Shown piece after piece: positions 14,729-23,194 of a stretch of 32,462 bases of DNA. Source of the DNA: an uncultured Lachnospiraceae bacterium. GTDB taxonomy: Bacteria; Bacillota; Clostridia; Lachnospirales; Lachnospiraceae. Position 1 is the stretch's first letter, and the number at the start of each line of letters is the position of its first letter. The stretch lies in the NCBI GenBank assembly GCA_945929965.1, contig CAMEOT010000029.1, positions 1 through 32,462 on the forward strand, read 5' to 3'. A program made the position numbers and the translations under genes. Under the pieces are notes generated by a model. It worked only from the letters and a program-made list of their open reading frames with translations, was not told where the DNA came from and ran no database searches.

Positions 14729-16855
14729 ATGAAAAAAAATACAAAACAAAAATGGCGGACACTATTGTGTCTGTTAATGATTCCCGTATTCCTTACGGGG
14801 TGCCGCATCCGGACGACTCCGATAGGAGTATTTGCACAGCTTCTGTCCTATGCGGAAAATGCCGGAAGCAGTTCATCACAATCGTCTCATCACGGCACTT
14901 ATCATCAGGAGCCGGATGCCACTCCGATGCCCCAGGTAGATTATGGCAGTCTGGATTCTGTGGGGACAGTAGAAACGGTCATGATCTATATGGTAGGCTC
15001 CGATCTGGAATCTTATTACGGCAATGCCAGCCTGGACATGAATGAAATGGAAGCCGCCGGTGTGGACACGGCTCACAATAATGTCATCGTCTATGCGGGC
15101 GGTGCCTCTAAGTGGCAGGACCGGGGATTATCCGGCGATGACTGTACAACGCTTTTGCTAAAGGATGAGGGATTTGTCCCTTTGGATACCTACCCTGCGG
15201 AAAATATGGGGAATCCCCTGACATTGAGCAGTTTTGTAAATTACTGCTTTGATTTCTTCCCCGCAGATTCCTACAGTCTGATCCTTTGGGATCATGGCGG
15301 CGGACCGGTCCTTGGTTATGGTGTGGATGAGAACTATAATGATCTGCTTACACTGGACGAGCTGGCGGAAGCCCTGGGAGATTCCATAGGTGCCCATCAG
15401 ACGAAATTAGAATGGATCGGTTTCGATGCCTGCCTGATGAGTTCTCTGGAAGTAGCTTCCGTGTTAGCACCTTATGCCAATTATATGGTTGCTTCCCAGG
15501 AGACGGAGCCCGGCTGGGGCTGGAATTATTCTTTCCTGTCTGAGCTGTCCGGTGATCCGGTTTCAGGAGATCAGATGGGAGAAGCTATTATCGATGCTTA
15601 CATGGATTACGGCGAATATGTCTTTGATATATATCCCAATCTGTACTCCGATCTGACCCTGTCCTGCATTGATCTGAATGCCTATGCGGAAGCTGAGGAT
15701 GCTCTGAACACTTATTTTGCGGAGCTGGATACTTCCCTGGATGTAAAGAATTTCCCCAGGCTGGTGCGAAAGCGTGCAAGGGTAAGAGACTTCGGAAGCT
15801 ACTCTTCCGATATGAACTACGGCATGGTAGATGTTCTGCATCTGTTAGAACTTCTCGGAGATAATTCGCAGACCGCACGGGATGCTGCCTCTGCTGTGGA
15901 GCGATGTGTCGTCTATTCCGACACCAATATGGAGAATGCCGGCGGTATCTCCATCTGTTATCCCTATCAGACGGATGAAGATTACCGGGATGCCTGCATC
16001 GAGATGCTTAACTACCTTGGATTTGCTCCGGATTACACCAGATTTTTGCAGGATTTCTATGCGATCCAGAATGGTGACACGCTGTTAGCCGACCGTGAGA
16101 TCTCCGATGCCGCTACGACGGTAACTACGGAAAATGACGGTACTTATGATGAGTCGGATATCACTCTGCAGTTGACCCCCGAACAGCAGGAGAACTTCGC
16201 TTCCGGCGGATATTATATTCTCTGTAAGGCGAAGGAGGAAGGTTATGTCACTGCGGAGGAGGATCCCAGAGCGGATGATATGTATCTGTTCATTCAGGGC
16301 AGCAAGCGCGTGACTTTGGATGAAAATGGGGTGCTGCATGCAGCCTATAAGAACAATGCGCTGTATATGGAGGATGACGAGGGCGTATCCGATATTCCCA
16401 TGATCCTGACAGAGTCGGATATCAGTGATGTGGAGAATCGTTATCTGTCCTTTGTGGTACTGATGAATTTCGATAATTGGGAGTCTCAGGCTGTACAGCT
16501 GCAGATTGCGGTAAATGAAGATTATCCGGATGGTATTATCCGAAATGCAATTCCCTTAAACAACGATGATGATGAGGTGCAGAGCGCCAACAAACAGCTG
16601 ATCAATCTGGATGATTATGATAATATGTCTGTGGCAGCACGCTGCAGTTATGTAACACGGGATGAAAATGGGGATCTGCTGGATTTCTTCGACTGGGAGA
16701 AGTCCGGATGGATGATGGGATTTGAGGTGGATCTGACCTCGGATTATAAGACCGTGGTGCAGCCTCTGGATCATCCGGAGAATTATGTGTGCATCTTCTT
16801 CATGAAAGATTCCCAGGGAAATGTATCCTTCTCGGATATGATACCGCTTAAGTAA
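14729..16855 (+). CDS. Clostripain-family (peptidase C11) lipoprotein
   Basis: The start at 14729 follows GAGGGAGG. The 708-residue product begins with a lipoprotein signal ending LTGC, so Cys25 would be lipidated and the enzyme held on the outer membrane surface. The C11 peptidase domain spans about 85-430. It opens with VMIYMVGSDLES and carries the dyad His189 (LILWDHGGG) and Cys235 (GFDACLMSSLEVA). Family members cut after Arg or Lys and often self-process. The acidic C-terminal 280 residues are not recognised; they look like one or two beta-rich domains. It is a single-gene unit with its own promoter. The physiological substrate is unknown. Membrane anchoring separates it from freely secreted clostripain. 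Confidence 0.88.
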   Translation: MKKNTKQKWRTLLCLLMIPVFLTGCRIRTTPIGVFAQLLSYAENAGSSSSQSSHHGTYHQEPDATPMPQVDYGSLDSVGTVETVMIYMVGSDLESYYGNASLDMNEMEAAGVDTAHNNVIVYAGGASKWQDRGLSGDDCTTLLLKDEGFVPLDTYPAENMGNPLTLSSFVNYCFDFFPADSYSLILWDHGGGPVLGYGVDENYNDLLTLDELAEALGDSIGAHQTKLEWIGFDACLMSSLEVASVLAPYANYMVASQETEPGWGWNYSFLSELSGDPVSGDQMGEAIIDAYMDYGEYVFDIYPNLYSDLTLSCIDLNAYAEAEDALNTYFAELDTSLDVKNFPRLVRKRARVRDFGSYSSDMNYGMVDVLHLLELLGDNSQTARDAASAVERCVVYSDTNMENAGGISICYPYQTDEDYRDACIEMLNYLGFAPDYTRFLQDFYAIQNGDTLLADREISDAATTVTTENDGTYDESDITLQLTPEQQENFASGGYYILCKAKEEGYVTAEEDPRADDMYLFIQGSKRVTLDENGVLHAAYKNNALYMEDDEGVSDIPMILTESDISDVENRYLSFVVLMNFDNWESQAVQLQIAVNEDYPDGIIRNAIPLNNDDDEVQSANKQLINLDDYDNMSVAARCSYVTRDENGDLLDFFDWEKSGWMMGFEVDLTSDYKTVVQPLDHPENYVCIFFMKDSQGNVSFSDMIPLK

Positions 16856-16867
16856 TATAGCCTCTCC

Positions 16868-16896
16868 GTAGCCCGCATTGGGGCTACTGGTTTCTC
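16868..16896 (+). terminator. Probable terminator after the clostripain-like gene
   Basis: GTAGCCC and GGGCTAC form a perfect seven-pair stem with a GCATTG loop, 12 bp after the stop codon. The following tract, TGGTTTCTCT, is only moderately T-rich, so termination may be inefficient. Confidence 0.5.
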
Positions 16897-16914
16897 TAAG
16901 GCTTCCAAGACGCA

Positions 16915-17178
16915 GAACGCCCACGACGAATGGGATGTCATGCCGCGATGTCTGTCGGAGGGTGTTGATATTTTCTTGAAAAGTGTAGAAAGACAGGGGG
17001 AAAGCGGACACGATGTCCGCGTCAGCCAAGCCATGTGTGCATGGCTTTTGGCGCACATGGATGGCGCGTGTAGGCGCCCCCGTCATAATGAGAACCACTT
17101 ATCACTTTTCATTAGAAAATTCACACCCGGAGACGCGACATCAAGGCGTGATGTTCCGTTCGCCGTGGGCGTTCGTGG
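16915..17178 (+). repeat. MITE-like foldback repeat, copy 1
   Basis: A noncoding element of about 264 bp in the convergent gap between the protease gene and sfsA. Its ends are long imperfect inverted repeats: about 70 bp from GAACGCCCACG at 16915 pair with the complement of the right end, roughly 70% by eye. The interior has further perfect hairpins: GCGGACA/TGTCCGC, AAGCCATG/CATGGCTT, GGCGC/GCGCC and ACATCA/TGATGT. There is no transposase frame and no clear target duplication. The right 147 bp recur, inverted, at the window's right edge with only a handful of differences. It ends three bases from the sfsA stop codon. It may be a MITE, a BIME-like 3' repeat or a structured RNA. Confidence 0.85.
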
Positions 17179-17180
17179 AT

Positions 17181-17834
17181 TTAACCAATTATACATAATC
17201 CATCACGGTCGACATGGCAAGAAAGGAATAACATCTGCACACCGGTGTCCACCGCCTGTTGCCATGCCACGCCAAACTCGGGCTGCATGACGGTATAGGG
17301 GCGGACCTCAGTGATACCCTGCATCTGGATGACGAAGGCAACCATGCAAGTATACCCTGCCTCTGCTGCTTTCGCCAGCTCCCGCAGATGTTTCACCCCG
17401 CGTTCCGTGGGAGCATCCGGGAAGTAACCGATGCCGTCGATCTCCAGGGTGCAGCCTTTCACCTCCAGGAGGTATTTTTGCTCCCCTTTCTCCATATAGA
17501 AATCAATCCGGGAATTGCCATAGGTGTACTCCGGTCGGATCACATCATAGTTCTGCTTCTCCAGCCATTCCTTCACGACCTTGTTCGGTGCCTGGCTGTC
17601 AATATTGATCCAACCGATACTCTCCTTATAGACTGCCACCAGATCATATTGTGTCTTCCTGGCAGGGTTATCCGAGATCTCCAGCCGTACCGCTGCCCCG
17701 GGAAAGAGCAGTTCTCTACATCTTCCCGTATTTTTTACATGCACAGTCTCCGCCTTCCCGTCGATCTCCACATGGGCGATGAACCGGTTGGGGCGGTCGA
17801 TAAATTTTCCTTCTGTTATTTTCCCGTATTTCAT
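17181..17834 (-). CDS. sfsA: SfsA family DNA/RNA nuclease
   Basis: SfsA was named for sugar fermentation stimulation and is now regarded as a nucleic-acid-binding nuclease. The protein shows HVKNTGRCRELLFPGA near residue 33, then a PD-(D/E)xK-like core: RIDF and LLEVKGCTLE, followed by FPDAPTERGVKHLREL. All are hallmark segments. The start is placed at 17834 (217 residues) because AGCGAGG precedes it and the family usually begins at this point. A longer frame from 17876 would overlap the upstream MATE gene. It is last in the sigma/anti-sigma/MATE gene row, with a 32-bp gap. The foldback repeat starts three bases after its stop. Confidence 0.92.
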   Translation of the reverse strand: MKYGKITEGKFIDRPNRFIAHVEIDGKAETVHVKNTGRCRELLFPGAAVRLEISDNPARKTQYDLVAVYKESIGWINIDSQAPNKVVKEWLEKQNYDVIRPEYTYGNSRIDFYMEKGEQKYLLEVKGCTLEIDGIGYFPDAPTERGVKHLRELAKAAEAGYTCMVAFVIQMQGITEVRPYTVMQPEFGVAWQQAVDTGVQMLFLSCHVDRDGLCIIG

Positions 17835-17866
17835 CGAAACCTCGCTATCATGTATCAAAATCTCTT

Positions 17867-19216
17867 CTAGCCGCACTCACCGCCCCGGAGGGACTTCACC
17901 AGCAGCGGCACTTCAAACAGCATCATTACGATCCAGCCGAACATATTCGCCCACGCTAAGCTGGCGAAGTCCATATGGAGCAGTCGGATCATTACAAATA
18001 CTGCGACCACTCTGCCGAACATATTCATAAAGGTGCTGTACAATGTCACTTTCAGGTCACCGATGCCACGGAAGAATCCCTGAATACCGTTGGTCAGTCC
18101 CGGCAGGATGTACATCCAGGAGATCAGGTGCAGATAGCTGATGCCCAGAGATACCACCTGCGCATCCCCATCCTCGGCGAACAGAGCCATGATCTGCGGA
18201 GCCAGTCCCCAGATCACTGCAAACAATCCGATGGAATAGACCAGTTCGATCAACAATCCTGTTTGAAAACCTTTCTTCATACGCTCTTTATACCCGGCTC
18301 CCTTGTTCTGCGCCAGGAAAGTCGTCATGGCATGTCCGATATTCTGCTGGGGCGTGTAGGCGAAGTCATCCACACGGTTCACCGCAGTAAACGCCGCCAT
18401 AACCGCCACACCCTGGGTATTGACTACAGACTGAATGATCAGTTTTCCAAGCTGTAAGCACACCTGCTGCATGGCGCTGGTGCTGCCGTAGCTGACGGTC
18501 TTGCCAAGTAAGCTCTTATCGAACACCCACCATTTTTTCCCAAGACATAAAAGTGGTATCTTTTTCTTAATATAAATTCCGCACAACAGACAGCACAATC
18601 CCTCACTGCACACTGTGGCAATGGCGCTGCCCGCCACACCCCATCGCAGTATCACCACGAAGAACAGATCTCCGAAAATGTTTAAAAAAGCACTGGTTAC
18701 CAGAAAATATAACGGTGTCTTACTGTCTCCCAGCGCCCGCATGGTATTCGCCAGGAAATTATACATAAACGTAAAGATCAGTCCCATGAAAATGATCCGC
18801 AGATATGCGGAAGCCTCCGGGATCGCTGCCTCCGGCACCCGGATCAGTCTCAGTACCGGTGTCGCCAGCAATAGCATCAGAAGGGAAAATACTACGGAGA
18901 ATCCGCAGCCCGCCAGCATCGTCGTGCTGATCTGTCTCGACAGCGTGTCGTAATCTTTTGCCCCATACTGAGAGCTCATTAACACACTGGCTCCCATGCA
19001 CATCCCGCTGATCAGCAGAATCGCGATATTCATAATCGGTGTGGAAGTGCCCACTGCCGCCAATGCCTGCTCTCCCACGTATTTTCCTACGATCACGGAG
19101 TCCGCCGCATTGTAAGTTAACTGAAACAGATTGCCCAGTACCAGTGGAATCGTAAAAGATACTAAAGGGAGCAGTATCTTTCCCTGGGTCATGTCATGTT
19201 TCTCTATCGTACTCAT
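17867..19216 (-). CDS. MATE family efflux transporter
   Basis: A 449-residue membrane protein with about twelve helices in two homologous halves. The opening, MTQGKILLPLVSFTIPLVLGNLFQLTYNAADSVIVG, is typical of clostridial MATE exporters, which expel cationic drugs or metabolites against Na+ or H+. The start follows AAAGGACA and lies one base after the anti-sigma stop, implying translational coupling. Expression is therefore likely tied to the sigma factor at the head of the row. The substrate is unknown. Confidence 0.92.
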   Translation of the reverse strand: MSTIEKHDMTQGKILLPLVSFTIPLVLGNLFQLTYNAADSVIVGKYVGEQALAAVGTSTPIMNIAILLISGMCMGASVLMSSQYGAKDYDTLSRQISTTMLAGCGFSVVFSLLMLLLATPVLRLIRVPEAAIPEASAYLRIIFMGLIFTFMYNFLANTMRALGDSKTPLYFLVTSAFLNIFGDLFFVVILRWGVAGSAIATVCSEGLCCLLCGIYIKKKIPLLCLGKKWWVFDKSLLGKTVSYGSTSAMQQVCLQLGKLIIQSVVNTQGVAVMAAFTAVNRVDDFAYTPQQNIGHAMTTFLAQNKGAGYKERMKKGFQTGLLIELVYSIGLFAVIWGLAPQIMALFAEDGDAQVVSLGISYLHLISWMYILPGLTNGIQGFFRGIGDLKVTLYSTFMNMFGRVVAVFVMIRLLHMDFASLAWANMFGWIVMMLFEVPLLVKSLRGGECG

Positions 19217-19217
19217 T

Positions 19218-19865
19218 TTACTGTTGTCCTTTCGTTGTCATTTTCCGCAGTGATGGTCTTACCTGTTTTTCTGTAAGCGTTCCTTCCGTCTGCTCTTCCG
19301 AAGCTTCCGTGCCATCCTCTGCACCGGACGCCTCATTGCCACTGACAGATACCACGCTGTCCGTATCCGCACTCATCTGGCTGCCCTGCTTCTCATCCAT
19401 GCTGTCACTGTTTTGTGCCGCCTGCTGCACATTCTCTGTGACGAAGCCATTCACTTCTGTTGTTATTTCCGCCACAGTATCCGTATCTTCCGCCATCTCC
19501 GCCTCTTCTGCAGTATCTCCTGACTTCGCCTCTTGCGCCGCTTCGTATACCTGCGACGGTGCTGCACACTCGTTCCCCGCTGCAGTATCCACTGCCTGCG
19601 CCGCCATATCCGCACCGGTGCTGTCTGCTATTTTGGTGCCGTTCATGGTCATATACAACACGCCCGCCACCACGAAGCACAGGCAGGCTGCCGCAATGCG
19701 TGACGCATAACGCAGCGGGAATCTATGTATTTTCCCGTTTTCTTTCTGCTTCTTGGTGTCGTTACTCTGTTCACTCCGGAGTAACAGTTCCTCATCCACA
19801 CCGGACAGGGCACGGAATAATTTTTCTTCTTTTTCTCTATCTCTGTTTTTATCTTGTCCGCTCAT
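19218..19865 (-). CDS. Probable anti-sigma factor, single-pass membrane protein with acidic extracytoplasmic tail
   Basis: A 215-residue protein. The cytoplasmic N-terminus (about 1-52) is highly charged. One membrane helix follows, IAAACLCFVVAGVLYMTM (about 56-74). The outer region of about 140 residues is rich in Ala, Glu, Asp, Ser and Thr and looks disordered. No named anti-sigma domain is visible. The call rests on position: it lies 14 bp after a sigma factor gene, with its own GGAGG site, and has the inside-helix-outside layout of membrane anti-sigma factors. The outer tail may be a stress-sensing or protease-cleaved segment. It could instead be a membrane protein unrelated to sigma control. 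Confidence 0.6.
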   Translation of the reverse strand: MSGQDKNRDREKEEKLFRALSGVDEELLLRSEQSNDTKKQKENGKIHRFPLRYASRIAAACLCFVVAGVLYMTMNGTKIADSTGADMAAQAVDTAAGNECAAPSQVYEAAQEAKSGDTAEEAEMAEDTDTVAEITTEVNGFVTENVQQAAQNSDSMDEKQGSQMSADTDSVVSVSGNEASGAEDGTEASEEQTEGTLTEKQVRPSLRKMTTKGQQ

Positions 19866-19879
19866 TTCCCTACCTCCGT

Positions 19880-20440
19880 CTACAAAACGATTCCCTGCTG
19901 CTCCAGATATTTCTGCAGCTTTTTCCGCGTGCGGAACAGGGAGGTCTTCACCGTATTCAGATTCATGCCATAGTGCTCTGCAATCTGGGCATACTCTTCC
20001 ACGAACCAGTATCTGCGCAGGAATACATTACATTCCTGTTCGGAGAGCGTATGCAGGAAAGCATTGATGCTCCGCTCTAACTCCGCTGCTTCCACGGCAC
20101 TTTCCGTGTCATGGGCTGCGGGAATGCACTCCGCCAGTTCATCCAGTGTAGTATCCATGAGACCACTTCCCCGCTTTTTCGCATTTTTTGCTTTCCATCT
20201 ATCAAACGATAAATTGCGGGTAATTGTTCCCAGAAACAGTTCCAGCCGATTCGGTTTTTTCGGAGGAATGGCATTCCATGCCCGCATCCAGGTATCATTC
20301 AGGCACTCTTCCGTATCCTCCCTGTCATGCAGGATGTGATAGGCAATGCTGTAACAATATTTTCCGTAACTCTTCTGTGTCTCTGCGATCGCCTGCTCGT
20401 CTCTCGCCCAGTACAGTTCCAGTATGTCTGTATCTTCCAC
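19880..20440 (-). CDS. ECF-type RNA polymerase sigma factor
   Basis: A 186-residue sigma-70 family protein with region 2 (YCYSIAYHILHDREDTEECL, then TITRNLSFDRWK) and region 4 (LSEQECNVFLRRYWFVEEYAQIA, then LNTVKTSLFRTRKKL, the DNA-binding helices). The start is set at GTG 20440, because AAGGAGAG lies six bases upstream. The ATG at 20473 has no ribosome site and would add 11 unlikely residues. It heads a tight gene row with a membrane protein (probable anti-sigma), a MATE exporter and sfsA. Its promoter is probably autoregulated, as usual for ECF factors. Confidence 0.9.
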   Translation of the reverse strand: MEDTDILELYWARDEQAIAETQKSYGKYCYSIAYHILHDREDTEECLNDTWMRAWNAIPPKKPNRLELFLGTITRNLSFDRWKAKNAKKRGSGLMDTTLDELAECIPAAHDTESAVEAAELERSINAFLHTLSEQECNVFLRRYWFVEEYAQIAEHYGMNLNTVKTSLFRTRKKLQKYLEQQGIVL

Positions 20441-20464
20441 AGGCTCTCTCCTTTCCAGAAAGAG

Positions 20465-20496
20465 CACTGCCACAATCTCAACCTTGTAACAGTGCC
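20465..20496 (-). promoter_or_regulatory. Inverted repeat upstream of the sigma factor gene
   Basis: GCACTG and CAGTGC arms are separated by 20 bp, about 25 bp before the GTG start. Within the loop on the minus strand is TGTTACAAGG, which might be part of the sigma factor's own -35 element. No standard sigma-A promoter is obvious in this 91-bp gap. Function uncertain. Confidence 0.3.
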
Positions 20497-20531
20497 CCTT
20501 ACTCTTCCTCTATTTATCCCATCTGTACAAA

Positions 20532-22292
20532 TTAAAGCTGGAATTTCTTCGCATTTGCATTTAATTCGTCTGCAATCACATTCAGCTGCGCGGTAGCCTG
20601 TCTGCAATCCTCCACGATCTCAGCCAGTTGATCCATGGTTGCAGCCGTCTCTTCCGTACTTGCAGCATTGTTCTGGGAGATCTCGGTAAGTCCGTTGATC
20701 TTCTCCACCACATCAGTCTTGTAGTTCTCAATATGATCCAGTTCGCCGGAGATCATATTGATCTCACCGACTACCTTCTGAACCTCCTGGTTCAGAGTTC
20801 CAAAGACATTCAGCGTGGTACCCAGCTTCTCATTCTGCTGATGAATCTCTCCCACCACACCATTCATGATCTGAACGCTCTGATTGGAATTGCTGATCAG
20901 GTTCTCCACGATGCCGCGGATCTTATCAGCAGATTCCCTGGACTGGTCTGCCAGACCACGGATCTCTTCCGCTACGACTGCGAAGCCTCTGCCCATCTCA
21001 CCGGCTCTCGCTGCCTCAATGCTGGCATTTAAAGACAGCAGGTTGGTCTGGTTCGCAATACCTGCGATGATATCGGTAGCTGCCTGAATCGCCTGTGCGG
21101 ACTCGTTGGTGATATTGGTCTGCTCCTGCACCTGATCCACCGACTGCTGCGTATGAGAGCTGATCTCCAACAGTTCCTTCAAGGTGCTGTCCACGGTAGC
21201 ATTGCTTTCCTTCATGTTGGCAGCGCTGCTGCTTAAAGCATTAACGCTGTCTGCGGTACGGTTCAGAGCATTGCTCATCTCGTTCATGCTTTCGCTGACT
21301 TTCTGGGTATCCGCCGCCTGTGTGGTAGCTCCCTGCGCAATCTCATTCACAGCTGTATTTACAGAAGAAATAGACTGTCCGATGCTGTCAAAATTGCTGG
21401 TGAATGTTCCCGTAAACTCATTCATATCCAGCATGGAATTATGAATATCCTGAATAATACCGGAGAATCCGGTCACTACGGAGTATACGGCCCGTGCGCT
21501 CTTACCTACTTCATCACTGCGGTTTAACAGCTTATCGGGAACCTTGAAGTTTAATTTACCCTCCGCAATCTGATCCAGGTTACCTACTACACCCAGTAGT
21601 GCTTTGGAGATCATGCCTACCACAATAAGTGTGGAGACACAGAATACTGCCACAAGGATCAGAATCGCTATTGCTCTTCCCGTTACAATCCCTTTGTAAA
21701 GTTCATTAACTTCCCTTACCGGCATACAGGCAGCCAGAATACCCACAACCGTGCCGTCCGTATTCTTTAAAGGTGCCAGATATGCATAGCATCCGGTATC
21801 ACCCAGCTTCAGGGAATTGGAAAAATAGCTTTCTCCACCCAGTACCCTAGAAGCCACTTTTTCACTCAGAGTGATGGTATCTCCGGTCAGATTGGTCACA
21901 GCCAGATCGCTGCCCCAGAACAGTGCCACATCCACACCGGCATTCTGCTTGAAAGCATCGAGTACCTGCTTATTGTCCGTAAGATTCATTTCCCCCTTAT
22001 AAAGAGCTCCGTTCTCATATGTAAAGTCTCCGGGAGCGGAATTGTTCAGACTCATTTCCAGTGCATATTCCGTCGCTAACAGCTCATGTTTCATCATCGC
22101 GTCGGAAATTCTGTCCCCTGCGGAATTCAAAGCCAGGATGGCAATGACTGCGATCGCCACAAGCGGTACCAACACGATCGCCAGGATCTTGACTACTATA
22201 TTAGCTCCTTTTTTCACCTTCAGGAGCTTAGCTTCACCGATACCTGTCCCATTTCCTCTTTTGATCTGTTCTTTGCTTACCTCTTCTGTCAT
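20532..22292 (-). CDS. Methyl-accepting chemotaxis protein
   Basis: A transmembrane receptor that would signal to CheA/CheW. Starting from ATG 22292 (after AAAGGAGG, 11-base spacing) it has 586 residues. A cytoplasmic tail of about 32 residues precedes the first helix (about 36-58). A periplasm-side sensor region of Cache type spans about 60-200. A second helix (about 210-235) leads to a HAMP-like segment ([20 protein letters not shown]). The long signalling coiled coil follows, with the conserved tip [20 protein letters not shown] and [15 protein letters not shown]. An ATG at 22328 is too close to the -10 box to be the start. The ligand cannot be read; no chemotaxis partners are nearby. Confidence 0.92.
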   Translation of the reverse strand: MTEEVSKEQIKRGNGTGIGEAKLLKVKKGANIVVKILAIVLVPLVAIAVIAILALNSAGDRISDAMMKHELLATEYALEMSLNNSAPGDFTYENGALYKGEMNLTDNKQVLDAFKQNAGVDVALFWGSDLAVTNLTGDTITLSEKVASRVLGGESYFSNSLKLGDTGCYAYLAPLKNTDGTVVGILAACMPVREVNELYKGIVTGRAIAILILVAVFCVSTLIVVGMISKALLGVVGNLDQIAEGKLNFKVPDKLLNRSDEVGKSARAVYSVVTGFSGIIQDIHNSMLDMNEFTGTFTSNFDSIGQSISSVNTAVNEIAQGATTQAADTQKVSESMNEMSNALNRTADSVNALSSSAANMKESNATVDSTLKELLEISSHTQQSVDQVQEQTNITNESAQAIQAATDIIAGIANQTNLLSLNASIEAARAGEMGRGFAVVAEEIRGLADQSRESADKIRGIVENLISNSNQSVQIMNGVVGEIHQQNEKLGTTLNVFGTLNQEVQKVVGEINMISGELDHIENYKTDVVEKINGLTEISQNNAASTEETAATMDQLAEIVEDCRQATAQLNVIADELNANAKKFQL

Positions 22293-22338
22293 AAATAAAG
22301 CAACCTCCTTTGTATCTTTAACAGTCATGCATAATAGA

Positions 22339-22344
22339 ATTATA
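22339..22344 (-). promoter_or_regulatory. -10 box for the chemotaxis receptor gene
   Basis: A perfect TATAAT on the minus strand lies about 47 bp before the receptor start codon. No good -35 is seen at normal spacing (TAGCTT at 17 bp), so an activator or weak expression is possible. Confidence 0.4.
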
Positions 22345-22364
22345 CCGCACTGTTAATAAAAAAG

Positions 22365-23126
22365 CTATGCTTTTTCTGCAATCAGATCCTGTATCACTTC
22401 GCCTGCGAGAATCAATCCCGCTACGGACGGTATAAACGAAATACTGCCGGGGATGGCTCTTCTGTCCGTGCATTTATGAGTGGTACCCGGAGGACAGACG
22501 CAGCCTGTCTTACAGCTGTTTTCCATATTTTCCAGTGGCTTCACCGGGCTTTCCGTAGAATACACCACCTTCAGCTTCTTCACACCGCGCTTTTTCAGTT
22601 CTCTGCGCATGACCTTTGCTAAGGGACACATGGTGGTCTTGTAGATATCCGCCACATGGAACTGCGTGGGGTCTAATTTATTGCCGGCTCCCATACAGCT
22701 GATAACGGGAACCTGCGCTTCCTTCGCCCGCATAATGATCTCCAGCTTGGCAGTCACGGTATCCACGGCATCCACCACGTAATCATACTGGGTAAAGTCA
22801 AACTGGTCAGCAGTCTCCGGCAGATAAAAGCATTTGTGCACCGTAACAAGCGCCTCGGGATTAATGGAATGCACCCGTTCCTCCATGACATCCACCTTGT
22901 ATTTACCGATGGTCTTCCGGGTAGCGATGATCTGACGGTTAATATTCGTCAGGCAGACCTTATCGTCATCGATCAGGTCAAAAGCTCCCACACCGCTGCG
23001 TGCCAGAGCCTCCACCACATAACCGCCGACACCGCCGATGCCGAAGACAGCAACTCTTGCGCCGTACAGGCGCTGCATGGCTTCCTTGCCAATCAATAAT
23101 TCTGTTCTGGAAAATTCATTTAACAT
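22365..23126 (-). CDS. tcdA: tRNA threonylcarbamoyladenosine dehydratase (ThiF/E1-like)
   Basis: A 253-residue E1-like enzyme that cyclises t6A37 to ct6A in tRNA, using ATP. It has the nucleotide-binding GIGGVGGYVVEALARSGVG (about residue 30), DDDKVCLTNINRQIIA, DAVDTVTAK and the typical SCMGAGNKLDP. A Cys-rich stretch, CKTGCVCPPGTTHKC, lies near residue 210, close to where family members carry the catalytic cysteine. The start at 23126 follows AGGAGA. It has its own promoter and is transcribed alone. Paralogues such as MoeB or ThiF are less likely given the length and MGAGNKLDP. Confidence 0.9.
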   Translation of the reverse strand: MLNEFSRTELLIGKEAMQRLYGARVAVFGIGGVGGYVVEALARSGVGAFDLIDDDKVCLTNINRQIIATRKTIGKYKVDVMEERVHSINPEALVTVHKCFYLPETADQFDFTQYDYVVDAVDTVTAKLEIIMRAKEAQVPVISCMGAGNKLDPTQFHVADIYKTTMCPLAKVMRRELKKRGVKKLKVVYSTESPVKPLENMENSCKTGCVCPPGTTHKCTDRRAIPGSISFIPSVAGLILAGEVIQDLIAEKA

Positions 23127-23166
23127 TTCAGTTCTCCTACTAATCTACTGGGAATAATCTCGTAAG

Positions 23167-23194
23167 AGTATACCACAACTTTACAGGTTGTCAT
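23167..23194 (-). promoter_or_regulatory. Promoter of tcdA
   Basis: ATGACA (23189-23194) and TATACT (23167-23172) are 16 bp apart on the minus strand. The -35 lies inside the last codons of the upstream isomerase-like gene, so the two transcription units touch. Confidence 0.5.

Noticed and set aside
16556..17198. Frames within the foldback repeat (for example 17013-17198 and the minus frame 16556-17098)
   Set aside because: Both strands of the repeat give open frames because of its GC content and symmetry; none has a ribosome site, and one runs antisense to the protease.
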